A stretch of 7,344 bases of DNA from Streptosporangiaceae bacterium (GCA_030040475.1 JASHTQ010000371.1:1-7344); one strand, 5' to 3'. Shown: positions 1-5,087, counted from the stretch's first letter. Notes: generated by a model from the sequence alone, not told the origin. A program made the numbers and translations.

Positions 1-677
1 AATTCCTTCTGCTGCTTCTCCATCCCCTCCTGGACGTCCTTGCGGATGGACTCGGCCACGTTCAGCTCGGCCAGGTGTTCCCTGGTCCAGCCGATGATGA
101 GCTCGAGCCGCTCGACCAGATCCTGGGTCTCAAGCAGCTGCAGCTTCTGCGCCGAGCTCAGGTAGCTGGCGTAACCGGCCCGGTCGGCGATCGCCGACGC
201 GTCGTCCAGCTGCTGGATGGCGTCGATGACCTGCCAGGCACCCCGCTGCTGGAGGATCCCGGTGACCAGCGACTTGTACTGCTGGGCCAGCTCGTCGGCC
301 GTCGGCCCCTGGCCGGTGTCCTCGACCACGGTGCCCTCGACCCACAGGGCAGCCCCGGGACCCGTGGTGCCAGAGCCGATCTTGACCCTGCTGACGCCGC
401 GGACCACCGCACCAGGCTGCCCGCCTGGCAGCCGCCCGACCTGCTCGACCAGGGCCAGCGTGCCCACTCCGGCGAGCCCGCGGTCGGGCAGCCGCGGCAC
501 GAGCAGCACCCGTGCCTTAATCTCAGAACGCACGCCTGGCACCTGCCGGGACGGGGTCCGTGCCGCGTCGATCGCGGCACCGACCTCCGGCTGTGACGTC
601 TCAAGCGGCACCACCATCCCTGGCAGCACCACCTCGTCGTCCAGCGGCAGGACCGGCAGCGTGAGCGTTTCACTCAT
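1..677 (-). CDS. lon: ATP-dependent Lon protease, N-terminal part (cut by left window edge)
   Basis: Lon is a cytoplasmic AAA+ serine protease that unfolds and degrades damaged and regulatory proteins. Reading from ATG 677 towards position 1 gives 225 codons with no stop. The protein opens with LPVLPLDDEVVLPGMVVPLE, typical of the Lon substrate-binding domain, which here spans roughly residues 5-200. It ends in the helical linker with IRKDVQEGMEKQQKE, a stretch strongly conserved just before the ATPase domain of actinobacterial Lon. The ATPase and Ser-Lys protease domains lie outside the window. The start is supported by a GGAGG Shine-Dalgarno at 682-686, four bases upstream of the ATG. An HspR-type HAIR operator lies 13 bases upstream of the ATG, so heat-shock control by HspR is expected, as known for actinobacterial lon genes. 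The gene is divergent from the mutarotase-like gene at 795. Nothing suggests that it is broken; the truncation is only the window edge. Confidence 0.93.
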   Translation of the reverse strand, partial: MSETLTLPVLPLDDEVVLPGMVVPLETSQPEVGAAIDAARTPSRQVPGVRSEIKARVLLVPRLPDRGLAGVGTLALVEQVGRLPGGQPGAVVRGVSRVKIGSGTTGPGAALWVEGTVVEDTGQGPTADELAQQYKSLVTGILQQRGAWQVIDAIQQLDDASAIADRAGYASYLSSAQKLQLLETQDLVERLELIIGWTREHLAELNVAESIRKDVQEGMEKQQKE

Positions 678-690
678 TGAGCCTCCAAAG

Positions 691-711
691 CTTGAGTCAA
701 TCACACTCAAG
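691..711. promoter_or_regulatory. HAIR operator for the HspR heat-shock repressor
   Basis: CTTGAGT (691-697), seven bases, then ACTCAAG (705-711): a perfect match to the HAIR consensus recognised by the MerR-family repressor HspR. In actinobacteria HspR represses dnaK, clpB and, in Streptomyces, lon. The site lies between the divergent lon and RbsD/FucU-like genes and overlaps the predicted lon -10 element, which fits steric repression. HspR itself is not encoded in this window. Confidence 0.92.
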
Positions 712-729
712 AAAGAAGAGCCCTGACAA
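700..729 (-). promoter_or_regulatory. lon promoter (predicted -35 and -10)
   Basis: Read on the minus strand, TTGTCA (729-724) is one base from the consensus -35. TGTGAT (705-700) matches four of six -10 positions, with an 18-base spacer. The -10 lies inside the HAIR operator. The start point predicted from this, near 693, leaves a leader of about 16 bases that still includes the GGAGG of lon. The assignment is by eye; a start-site map would settle it. Confidence 0.55.
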
Positions 730-794
730 ATTCCCTGCCGGTGTTCGCCCCGAGTGATCAAGCGGCCGGCGTCGCCCGCAGTACCCTGCTTGGC

Positions 795-1217
795 GTGCTG
801 CGCTTCCCGCTCATCCACCCCCCGCTGCTCGCCGCGCTGGCTGGGTGCGGGCACGGCGGCAAGGTCCTGCTCGCCGACGCCAACTACTCGCACGCCACCA
901 ACATCGGCCCGCGCGCGGCGCTGATCCACCTGAACCTGCGCCCCGGCCTGGTCACCGTGGACCAGGTGCTCGAGCCGCTGCTGGCCGCGGTGCCGGTGGA
1001 AGCGGCGCACGTGATGCGCCCGGACACGGGCGGCGAGCCGGCCGCGTTCGCTGCCTACCGCGCGCTGCTCGGGCCGGCCGTGCCGGTTGAGCCGCTCGGC
1101 CGGCTCGACTTCTACGCCACCTGCAGGGAGCCGGACCTGGCCATCTGCGTCGCGACCGGCGACGAGCGCCTGTACGCCAACCTGCTGCTGACCGTCGGCT
1201 ATATCAGGCCGTCGTGA
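795..1217 (+). CDS. RbsD/FucU-family sugar mutarotase/pyranase
   Basis: This small cytoplasmic family interconverts sugar anomers or ring forms: RbsD acts on D-ribose, FucU on L-fucose. From GTG 795 the product is 140 residues, the usual family length. It carries GHG with His20, LLADANY with Asp28, and the C-terminal signature GDERLYANLLL with Tyr127-Ala-Asn129. His20 and Asp28 fall at the same numbers as the catalytic and binding residues of E. coli RbsD, which is the main reason for choosing this start. At the position of RbsD His106 it has DFYAT (Phe106, Tyr107), closer to the FYE motif of FucU, so a fucose-type mutarotase is somewhat more likely than a ribose pyranase. The real sugar is unknown and no sugar catabolic gene is nearby. 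An in-frame GTG at 741 would add 18 residues. Neither start has a clear Shine-Dalgarno, so the start is uncertain. The gene is divergent from lon and shares its upstream region; it is convergent with lutC. Confidence 0.85.
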   Translation: MLRFPLIHPPLLAALAGCGHGGKVLLADANYSHATNIGPRAALIHLNLRPGLVTVDQVLEPLLAAVPVEAAHVMRPDTGGEPAAFAAYRALLGPAVPVEPLGRLDFYATCREPDLAICVATGDERLYANLLLTVGYIRPS

Positions 1218-1356
1218 CCGGACCCGGATTAGTGCCTCGCGGGAAGAAAGGCTCTGGACTCGAGACCTGGTACCTCGGTAATCCGCCGACGATCATCTCT
1301 CATCTACCTCATAGGCACCATTAGTCAACTGCGGTCCCTCGGGTGTCGGGCCATCA

Positions 1357-1445
1357 GGACACGCATCCCGCCTCCTGGACTAATCGATTGGGGTGCGTGG
1401 GTCACAACCCCCGTCTACCGGGGCCGGGGGGACACGCACCCCGCC
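1357..1445. repeat. Three-copy short repeat, two direct and one inverted
   Basis: GGACACGCATCCCGCC (1357-1372) recurs as GGACACGCACCCCGCC (1430-1445) with 15 of 16 bases identical. Between them, GGGGTGCGTG (1390-1399) is the reverse complement of the core of the second copy, and of the first copy apart from one base that can pair as G-U. The middle copy can therefore pair with either flanking copy. Confidence 0.75.
1390..1442. terminator. Candidate bidirectional terminator hairpin without U-tract
   Basis: GGGGTGCGTG (1390-1399) and CACGCACCCC (1433-1442) form a perfect 10-bp stem. Inside the 33-base loop a second GC-rich stem is possible: CCCCCG (1408-1413) with CGGGGG (1425-1430), or CCCCG (1409-1413) with CGGGG (1419-1423). 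No T-run follows on either strand, which is common for actinobacterial terminators but makes the call tentative. The position between two convergent genes fits termination from both sides. Confidence 0.5.
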
Positions 1446-1512
1446 GCTGGGCTCGGCGAGCGGGTCCGGTGGGGCAAAAGTGACACGAGCAGCGCATGGG
1501 AATCTCAGCCGT

Positions 1513-2364
1513 TCACGGCGAGGAGGTCAACAGCAGGACGTGCAGGTTGCGAGGGCCGTGCACGCCCTCGACGCGGATCAGCTCGATGTCGCTGGTGGCT
1601 GACGGGCCGGAGATGAGCGTGTGCGGGCGGGCCGGGTCCAGCCTGGCGAACGCGTCGGCCAGGTCCGCGGCGACCTGATCGGACCCGACGACGACCAGGT
1701 GGAAGTCGGGCACCAGGGTGAGCGCGCGGCGGCCCTGGCCCGGGCCGTGATCGAGGATGATCGTGCCCGTCTCGGCGATCGCGACCGCGCAGCCGGTCAG
1801 CACGCCCGCCGAGCGGTCGAGCTCGGCCGCCGACAGCGGCGGCGTGTCACTGGCCAGCCGGATGCTGGCCGGGAGTTCGGCCAGCCATTCCGCCGGCAGC
1901 CCGGCGGGCACCACGAAGGCCGGGTCGCAGACATCCGATGTCTGCGAGCCGTCCGTCGTGCCGGTTCCGTCCGCCGTCCCGGTTCCGGCCGTCGTCCCGG
2001 TTCCGGCCGTCGTCCCGGTTCCGTCCGCCGTGCCGGCGTCACCCGGCCTCGCGGTGTCACCCGGCCTCGCGGTGGGCGCGACCTCGGCGGCGCGGTCGGT
2101 CAGCACCCGGGCGATGGCATAGGGCAGGCCGGCCTGCGTGACCCGCTCCACCACGGCGCGGTAGTCGGCGGCGCGCTCGGCGAACAGGTCCGTGATGTCG
2201 CGGTCGTGGTGCGCGCGCAGGTACTCGCGCGGCAGCGCCGCGTAGGCCGCGTCGACGTCCGCGCCACTCGGGGCCGGGCCGGCCGGGCCTGCCGCGCCGG
2301 CGGTACCTGCGGCTCCGGCGGCGGCGCGGATCCTGGCCAGGATCTGCTCCCTCGCGGCGCTCAT
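1513..2364 (-). CDS. lutC: LutC, LUD-domain subunit of the L-lactate oxidation complex
   Basis: LutC acts with LutA and LutB to oxidise L-lactate to pyruvate in the cytoplasm. The 283-residue product ends with a classic LUD core: GVLTGCAVAIAETGT with Glu198, the GPGQGRRALTLVPDFHLVVV segment, and a near-terminal ISGPSATSDIELIRVEGVHG block. ATG 2364 has a good Shine-Dalgarno (AAGGAGAG, 2378-2371) six bases away and overlaps the lutB stop as ATGA, so the two are probably translationally coupled. The protein is about 40 residues longer than usual LutC (about 240, from memory). The excess is a low-complexity Gly/Thr/Ala/Asp stretch at about residues 100-140, encoded by 18-bp tandem repeats between the N-terminal helices and the PAGLPAEWL segment. 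Residues 15-35 are also Ala/Gly/Pro-rich. Because the repeats keep frame and the catalytic region is intact, the gene is probably functional. It is the last gene of the operon. Confidence 0.93.
   Translation of the reverse strand: MSAAREQILARIRAAAGAAGTAGAAGPAGPAPSGADVDAAYAALPREYLRAHHDRDITDLFAERAADYRAVVERVTQAGLPYAIARVLTDRAAEVAPTARPGDTARPGDAGTADGTGTTAGTGTTAGTGTADGTGTTDGSQTSDVCDPAFVVPAGLPAEWLAELPASIRLASDTPPLSAAELDRSAGVLTGCAVAIAETGTIILDHGPGQGRRALTLVPDFHLVVVGSDQVAADLADAFARLDPARPHTLISGPSATSDIELIRVEGVHGPRNLHVLLLTSSP
1925..1947. repeat. Perfect 23-bp palindrome inside lutC
   Basis: TCGCAGACATC (1925-1935), a single C at 1936, then GATGTCTGCGA (1937-1947): eleven-base arms with no mismatch. It sits directly beside the 18-bp repeat array. 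A one-base centre is too tight for a simple RNA hairpin without opening base pairs, so a dimeric-protein binding site or a recombination scar is as plausible. Confidence 0.85.
1961..2032. repeat. 18-bp tandem repeat (4 units) inside lutC
   Basis: Four consecutive 18-base units begin with CCGGTTCC at 1961, 1979, 1997 and 2015. The middle two are identical; the outer two share a variant second half, CGTCCGCCGT. On the coding (minus) strand each unit encodes six residues of the Gly-Thr-Gly-Thr/Ala-Thr/Asp type. The multiple-of-three period keeps the frame through copy-number change. Confidence 0.9.
2038..2073. repeat. Second 18-bp tandem repeat (2 identical units) inside lutC
   Basis: GTCACCCGGCCTCGCGGT occurs twice back to back, at 2038-2055 and 2056-2073, with no mismatch. 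It has a different sequence from the neighbouring 18-bp array but the same period, and encodes two copies of Arg-Pro-Gly-Asp-Thr/Ala on the minus strand. Confidence 0.9.
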
Positions 2365-3899
2365 CGCCTGCTCTCCTTCGGCTGGCTTGCCCTCGTCCGG
2401 GCCCACCAGGCACGGAACGACTCGTGCGGCGGGGCCGGGGCGTCGCGGGTCTCGGTCCAGCCGCTCAGCGGCGGCGGCAGCCGCCTGATCCGGCCCGACC
2501 TCGCCACGAGCCTGCCGCCGACCGATGCCGCGCGCTGCGCGGCGGCGAGCAGCCGGGCAGAGCGAAGCACGCGGCCTGAGGCGTGAAACACGGTTCGTTC
2601 GGGAGAAAAATGTTTTTGTCTTTTCGCGTCGACGACCTTGCCGCGCAGGTAAACCAGCGCCTCGGGGATGTTGATGGCGACCGGGCACACCTCGTAGCAC
2701 GCGCCGCACAGCGTGGACGCGTACGGCAGCGACGCGTCGACCGCGGACGAGACGCCGCGCAGCTGCGGCGAGATGATCGCGCCGATCGGCCCGGGGTACG
2801 GGGAGCCGTAGGCGTGGCCGCCCGCCCGCTCGTAGACCGGGCACACGTTCAGGCAGGCCGAGCACCTGATGCAGCGCAGCGCCTGCCTGCCGACGTGGTC
2901 GGCGAGCGCGGCGGTGCGGCCGTTGTCGAGCAGCACGAGGTGGAAGTCGTCCGGCCCGTCTCCCGGCGTCACCCCGGTCCATATCGAGGTGTAGGGGTTC
3001 ATCCGTTCCGCCGTCGAGGAGCGGGGCAGCAGCGCGAGGAACACCTCGAGGTCCCGCCAGGTGGGCAGGATCTTCTCGATCCCCACCACGGAGATGAGCG
3101 TCTGCGGCAGCGTCACGCACATCCGGCCGTTGCCCTCGGACTCCACCACGACGAGCGAGCCGGTCTCCGCGATCGCGAAGTTCGCGCCGGAGACGCCGAC
3201 CGTGGCGGAAAGGAACGCCTGGCGCAGGTGCGAGCGCGCGGCCGCGGCCAGCATCCGCGGCTCGTCGGTGAGGTCGCGCGGCGCGTCGGGCATCTCGCGG
3301 CGGAAGATCTCCCTGATCTCGGCGCGGTTCCTGTGGATGGCCGGGACCAGGATGTGGCTGGGCAGGTCGTGCCCGAGCTGGACGATCAGCTCGGCCAGGT
3401 CGGTCTCGAGCGCGCCGATGCCGTCGGCGGCCAGCGCCTCGTTCAGCCCGGTCTCCTGGGTCGCCATCGACTTGACCTTGACGACGCGATCCGCGCCCGC
3501 CGCGCGGACCAGGCCCGCCACGATCGCGTTCGCCTCCGCCGCGTCCTGCGCCCAGTGCACGTGGCCGCCGGCGCTGGTGACGTTCTGCTCCAGCCGGACC
3601 AGGTATGTGTCCAGGTGCGCCAGGGTGTGGTCCTTGATCGCCTTGGCGGCGGCGCGAAGCTCCTGCCAGTCGGCCAGCTCGCCGACCGCGCCCGCGCGCT
3701 TGGCGCGGATCGTGTGCGTGGCGTGCGTGAGGTTGCGCCGCAGCTGCGAGTCGGCCACCGCGGCCCGCGCCGCGACCGGGAAGGACGGCATGCCGAGATA
3801 CGTCGGCATCCCCGGATGCGGCCCGGCAGCCTCCGGCCCGGCAGCCAGCGGCCCGGCAGCTTCCGGTCCGGTAGCCAGCGGCCCGGCCTCCGGCGTCAC
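2361..3899 (-). CDS. lutB: LutB, LUD and ferredoxin-type iron-sulfur subunit of L-lactate oxidation
   Basis: LutB is the electron-carrying subunit of the LutABC lactate-to-pyruvate pathway. The 512-residue product has the conserved opening YLGMPSFPVAARAAVADSQL near residue 34 and a LUD domain over about residues 60-315 (AIAETGSLVVV near 240-250). Two cysteine clusters follow: CxxCxxCxxxCP (Cys343, 346, 349, 353) and CxxCxxxCP (Cys398, 401, 405), expected to hold [4Fe-4S] centres. The GTG start at 3899 has GAGGA at 3910-3906, six bases away, and overlaps the lutA stop as GTGA; the stop overlaps lutC as ATGA. Two oddities stand out. Residues 4-30 are a pentapeptide repeat (LATGP, EAAGP, LAAGP, EAAGP) not expected in the family. 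Codons 426-432 are a run of AT-rich codons unlike the rest of the gene. The ATG at residue 31 would give a product of usual length, but the Shine-Dalgarno and overlap favour the GTG. Confidence 0.94.
   Translation of the reverse strand: MTPEAGPLATGPEAAGPLAAGPEAAGPHPGMPTYLGMPSFPVAARAAVADSQLRRNLTHATHTIRAKRAGAVGELADWQELRAAAKAIKDHTLAHLDTYLVRLEQNVTSAGGHVHWAQDAAEANAIVAGLVRAAGADRVVKVKSMATQETGLNEALAADGIGALETDLAELIVQLGHDLPSHILVPAIHRNRAEIREIFRREMPDAPRDLTDEPRMLAAAARSHLRQAFLSATVGVSGANFAIAETGSLVVVESEGNGRMCVTLPQTLISVVGIEKILPTWRDLEVFLALLPRSSTAERMNPYTSIWTGVTPGDGPDDFHLVLLDNGRTAALADHVGRQALRCIRCSACLNVCPVYERAGGHAYGSPYPGPIGAIISPQLRGVSSAVDASLPYASTLCGACYEVCPVAINIPEALVYLRGKVVDAKRQKHFSPERTVFHASGRVLRSARLLAAAQRAASVGGRLVARSGRIRRLPPPLSGWTETRDAPAPPHESFRAWWARTRASQPKESRR
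2604..2624. other. AT-rich patch with atypical codons inside lutB
   Basis: Only four of 21 bases are G or C, in an otherwise very GC-rich gene. On the coding strand it is seven codons in a row, AAA AGA CAA AAA CAT TTT TCT (residues 426-432), nearly all codons that high-GC actinomycetes avoid. It contains AAAAATGTTTTT, a small palindrome with A5/T5 arms. It begins about 20 codons after the second cysteine cluster. Confidence 0.8.
3820..3879. repeat. 15-bp tandem repeat (4 units) at the 5' end of lutB
   Basis: Units start at 3820, 3835, 3850 and 3865, each a variant of GGCCCGGCAGCCAGC; a partial fifth unit follows at 3880. On the minus strand they encode alternating Leu-Ala-Ala/Thr-Gly-Pro and Glu-Ala-Ala-Gly-Pro pentapeptides. 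Period 15 preserves the lutB frame, and the array lies entirely upstream of the conserved LutB fold. Confidence 0.9.
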
Positions 3900-4633
3900 G
3901 TCGCGTCCTCGGTGCGGGCCAGGATCTCGGCCAGGTGCATGGTGGCCACGCCTGACCGCTGCCTGGTCAGCGCGCCGCCGATGTGCATGAGACAGGAGTT
4001 GTCGGCCGCGCAGACCACCTCGGCGCCGGTCTGCCTGATCGCGGCCACCTTGTCGGCGCAGATCGCCGCGGACACGTCCGGGTTCTTCACCGCGAACGTG
4101 CCGCCGAACCCGCAGCAGGACTCGGCGTCGGGCAGGTCGACCAGGTCCAGGCCGCGGACCGCGCCGAGCAGCCGGGCCGGCGCGTCGCCCACGCGGAGCA
4201 TGCGCAGCGAATGGCAGCTCGGGTGGTAGGTCACCCGGTGCGGGAAGTACGCGCCCACGTCGGTCACGCCGAGCACGTCGGCCAGGAACACCGACAGCTC
4301 GTAGGTCCGCGGCGCGACCTGCGCCACGGCCCTGGCCAGGCTCTCGTCGCCGGCCTCGGCCGCCAGCGCCGGGTAGTACTCGCGGACCATGGCGGCGCAG
4401 GACGCCGAGGGCGTGACCACCGCCTCGTAGCCGCCGAACGCCGCCGCGAACCCCCGTGCCATCGGCGTGGCCTCCCGCCGGTAGCCGGTGTTGAAGTGCA
4501 TCTGGCCGCAGCAGGCCTGCCCGGCGGGGAACTCCACCCGGTGGCCGAGCCGCTCGAGCACCGCGACCACGGCCTTGCCGGTGTCAGGGAACAGTGTGTC
4601 GGTCAGACACGTGACGAACAAGCCGATCCGCAT
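3896..4633 (-). CDS. lutA: LutA, CCG-domain iron-sulfur subunit of L-lactate oxidation
   Basis: LutA is the first gene of the lutABC operon and encodes a 245-residue cytoplasmic protein with two cysteine-rich CCG domains, related to the GlpC and heterodisulfide-reductase subunits. It works with LutB and LutC to convert L-lactate to pyruvate. The N-terminal CCG repeat shows Cys9, Cys41-Cys42-Gly and Cys79. The C-terminal repeat shows SCHS (Cys140), SCCGFGG (Cys173-Cys174-Gly) and CAADNSC (Cys208, Cys214). No expected cysteine is missing. ATG 4633 was chosen because GGAGG (4642-4638) lies four bases upstream and MRIGLFVTCLTD is the family's normal beginning. The frame stays open upstream to 4945 but that part is low-complexity and matches nothing. 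The stop overlaps the lutB start (GTGA). Length is normal for the family (about 240). Loss of the pathway's usual GntR-type regulator cannot be judged, because the surrounding DNA is not in view. Confidence 0.95.
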   Translation of the reverse strand: MRIGLFVTCLTDTLFPDTGKAVVAVLERLGHRVEFPAGQACCGQMHFNTGYRREATPMARGFAAAFGGYEAVVTPSASCAAMVREYYPALAAEAGDESLARAVAQVAPRTYELSVFLADVLGVTDVGAYFPHRVTYHPSCHSLRMLRVGDAPARLLGAVRGLDLVDLPDAESCCGFGGTFAVKNPDVSAAICADKVAAIRQTGAEVVCAADNSCLMHIGGALTRQRSGVATMHLAEILARTEDAT

Positions 4634-4683
4634 CGCGCCTCCGGCCATCAACGCTACACAACAGGCTGGGCCAGCAGCGCCGA

Positions 4684-4713
4684 CCGCCGCGGGCCTGGAC
4701 CGTGTCGCGGCGG
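4684..4713. other. Stem-loop in the lutA leader
   Basis: CCGCCGCG (4684-4691) and CGCGGCGG (4706-4713) form a perfect 8-bp, all-GC stem with a 14-base loop. It lies 51 bases upstream of the lutA ATG, between the likely promoter and the ribosome-binding site, so it would be part of the lutA leader RNA. No T-run follows, so it is not a convincing attenuator; it may simply reflect high GC. Confidence 0.4.
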
Positions 4714-4781
4714 CCGATGACCGCCGAACCCGGTCCTGCTGCCCGGGGCCGCCGCCGCGTTCCGCAGACCCGGCAAAGCCC

Positions 4782-4802
4782 GCTATATCATTATCAATTA
4801 GC
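4782..4802 (-). promoter_or_regulatory. AT-rich imperfect palindrome: candidate lut operator/promoter
   Basis: Read towards lutA, the site is GCTAATTGAT-A-ATGATATAGC, in which seven of ten arm positions are symmetric. It is the core of an AT-rich island (4783-4809) in GC-rich DNA, about 150 bases upstream of the lutA ATG. GATAAT (4795-4790) is a plausible -10, but no good -35 is seen at 17-18 bases, which suggests activator dependence or another sigma factor. A GntR-type lactate regulator or an iron-responsive repressor could bind here; neither is shown by the sequence. Confidence 0.4.
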
Positions 4803-5000
4803 TTTTCTACGGACGTGTCTGGGTAAACCGACCTCCGTGCATGTGCGTCTTGGTAGATGGAGGGGCGGCCGTCATGCCGACGTGGTCCGCCTATGGAGCG
4901 GGCTCGAGCCGTTGCTGTCGGCCAGTTGAGCGTGGTGACGAACACCAGGCTGGGGACATACGTGACGGCGTCGACCCTGGGCGGGCAGGGAGGGCGACAG

Positions 5001-5054
5001 ATGCGTGATGCGTCTACCCGGGCGGCAGGTACCGGGGCATCTCGGCCGGCCTGA
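5001..5054 (+). CDS. Candidate 17-residue leader peptide upstream of the deacetylase gene
   Basis: An ATG at 5001 follows GGGAGGG (4988-4994) at near-ideal spacing, the best Shine-Dalgarno in the whole gap. It opens a short frame, MRDASTRAAGTGASRPA, ending at TGA 5052-5054, 33 bases before the deacetylase GTG. The frame is the same as that of the deacetylase, but three in-frame stops (TGA 5052, TAG 5061, TAA 5073) separate them. The peptide has no run of one amino acid, so classic amino-acid attenuation is not indicated. It could be a translational coupling leader, a small protein, or chance. It could also be the remnant of a longer deacetylase N-terminus lost by mutation. A longer frame from ATG 4857 includes it but has no Shine-Dalgarno. 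Confidence 0.35.
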   Translation: MRDASTRAAGTGASRPA

Positions 5055-5087
5055 GTGGCATAGGTCTCGAGCTAAGGCTTACCGCGA

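Larger units (their letters stand above)
1218..1512. other. Gap between convergent genes; probable termination region
   Basis: No supportable gene lies here. The stretch separates the stop of the mutarotase-like gene from the stop of lutC, so transcripts arrive from both sides. It holds three related copies of a CACGCACCCC word (listed separately) that can form alternative hairpins, and a 7-bp inverted repeat ATTAGTC (1320-1326) / GACTAAT (1378-1384). No tRNA, transposase fragment or T-run is visible. Short open frames from 1393 and 1496 have no Shine-Dalgarno or recognisable product and run into lutC antisense. Confidence 0.7.
4634..5087. other. Divergent intergenic control region (lutA / CE18-like deacetylase)
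   Basis: This 454-base gap separates the divergent lutA and deacetylase genes. On the lutA side it holds a GC-rich stem-loop and the AT-rich palindrome. On the deacetylase side it holds an inverted repeat TGGTG-N5-CACCA (4933-4947) and a 17-codon reading frame with a strong Shine-Dalgarno (5001-5054). No convincing -35/-10 pair was found for the deacetylase. The longer open frames across it (from 4488, 4702 and 4857) have no Shine-Dalgarno and no recognisable protein content. Confidence 0.6.

Noticed and set aside
75..726. Plus-strand open frames at 75-596 and 217-726, and minus-strand frames at 130-345 and 158-673
   Set aside because: All overlap the lon coding region in wrong frames or antisense. 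The real lon frame runs from ATG 677 off the left edge.
1357..1445. CRISPR or mobile-element origin for the three-copy repeat
   Set aside because: Only three copies, one inverted, with unequal spacing and no cas gene, transposase or target duplication nearby.
1451..1461. GCTCG-G-CGAGC mini-palindrome downstream of lutC
   Set aside because: Five-base GC-rich arms are expected by chance at this base composition.
1218..1512. tRNA or other structured RNA gene in the convergent gap
   Set aside because: No cloverleaf with the invariant T-loop sequence could be found on either strand; the structure seen is a simple GC hairpin.
1621..2586. 321-codon open frame on the plus strand
   Set aside because: Antisense to lutC and the end of lutB; its repeats (RRPGSG-like) are only the reverse reading of the lutC minisatellite.
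2365..3120. Upstream extension of the lutC frame to 3120
   Set aside because: The extension is an out-of-frame reading of lutB. LutC starts at ATG 2364 with a good Shine-Dalgarno and an ATGA overlap.
2583..4229. 548-codon open frame on the plus strand
   Set aside because: It lies antisense to lutB and lutA, whose products have clear conserved motifs. Its translation is Arg/Gly/Ala/Val-rich with no domain, as expected for an antisense frame in high-GC DNA.
4782..4802. Fur box at the AT-rich site
   Set aside because: TGATAAT resembles a Fur half-site, but the second half (ATATAGC) does not match the inverted 7-1-7 consensus, so no Fur call was made.
4634..4945. Upstream extension of the lutA frame to 4945
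   Set aside because: The added residues match nothing, while ATG 4633 has GGAGG at good spacing and the family's normal N-terminus.
4702..5054. Plus-strand frames from 4702 and 4857 as small genes
   Set aside because: No Shine-Dalgarno and no recognisable protein character. Only the last 17 codons, from ATG 5001, have a ribosome-binding site.
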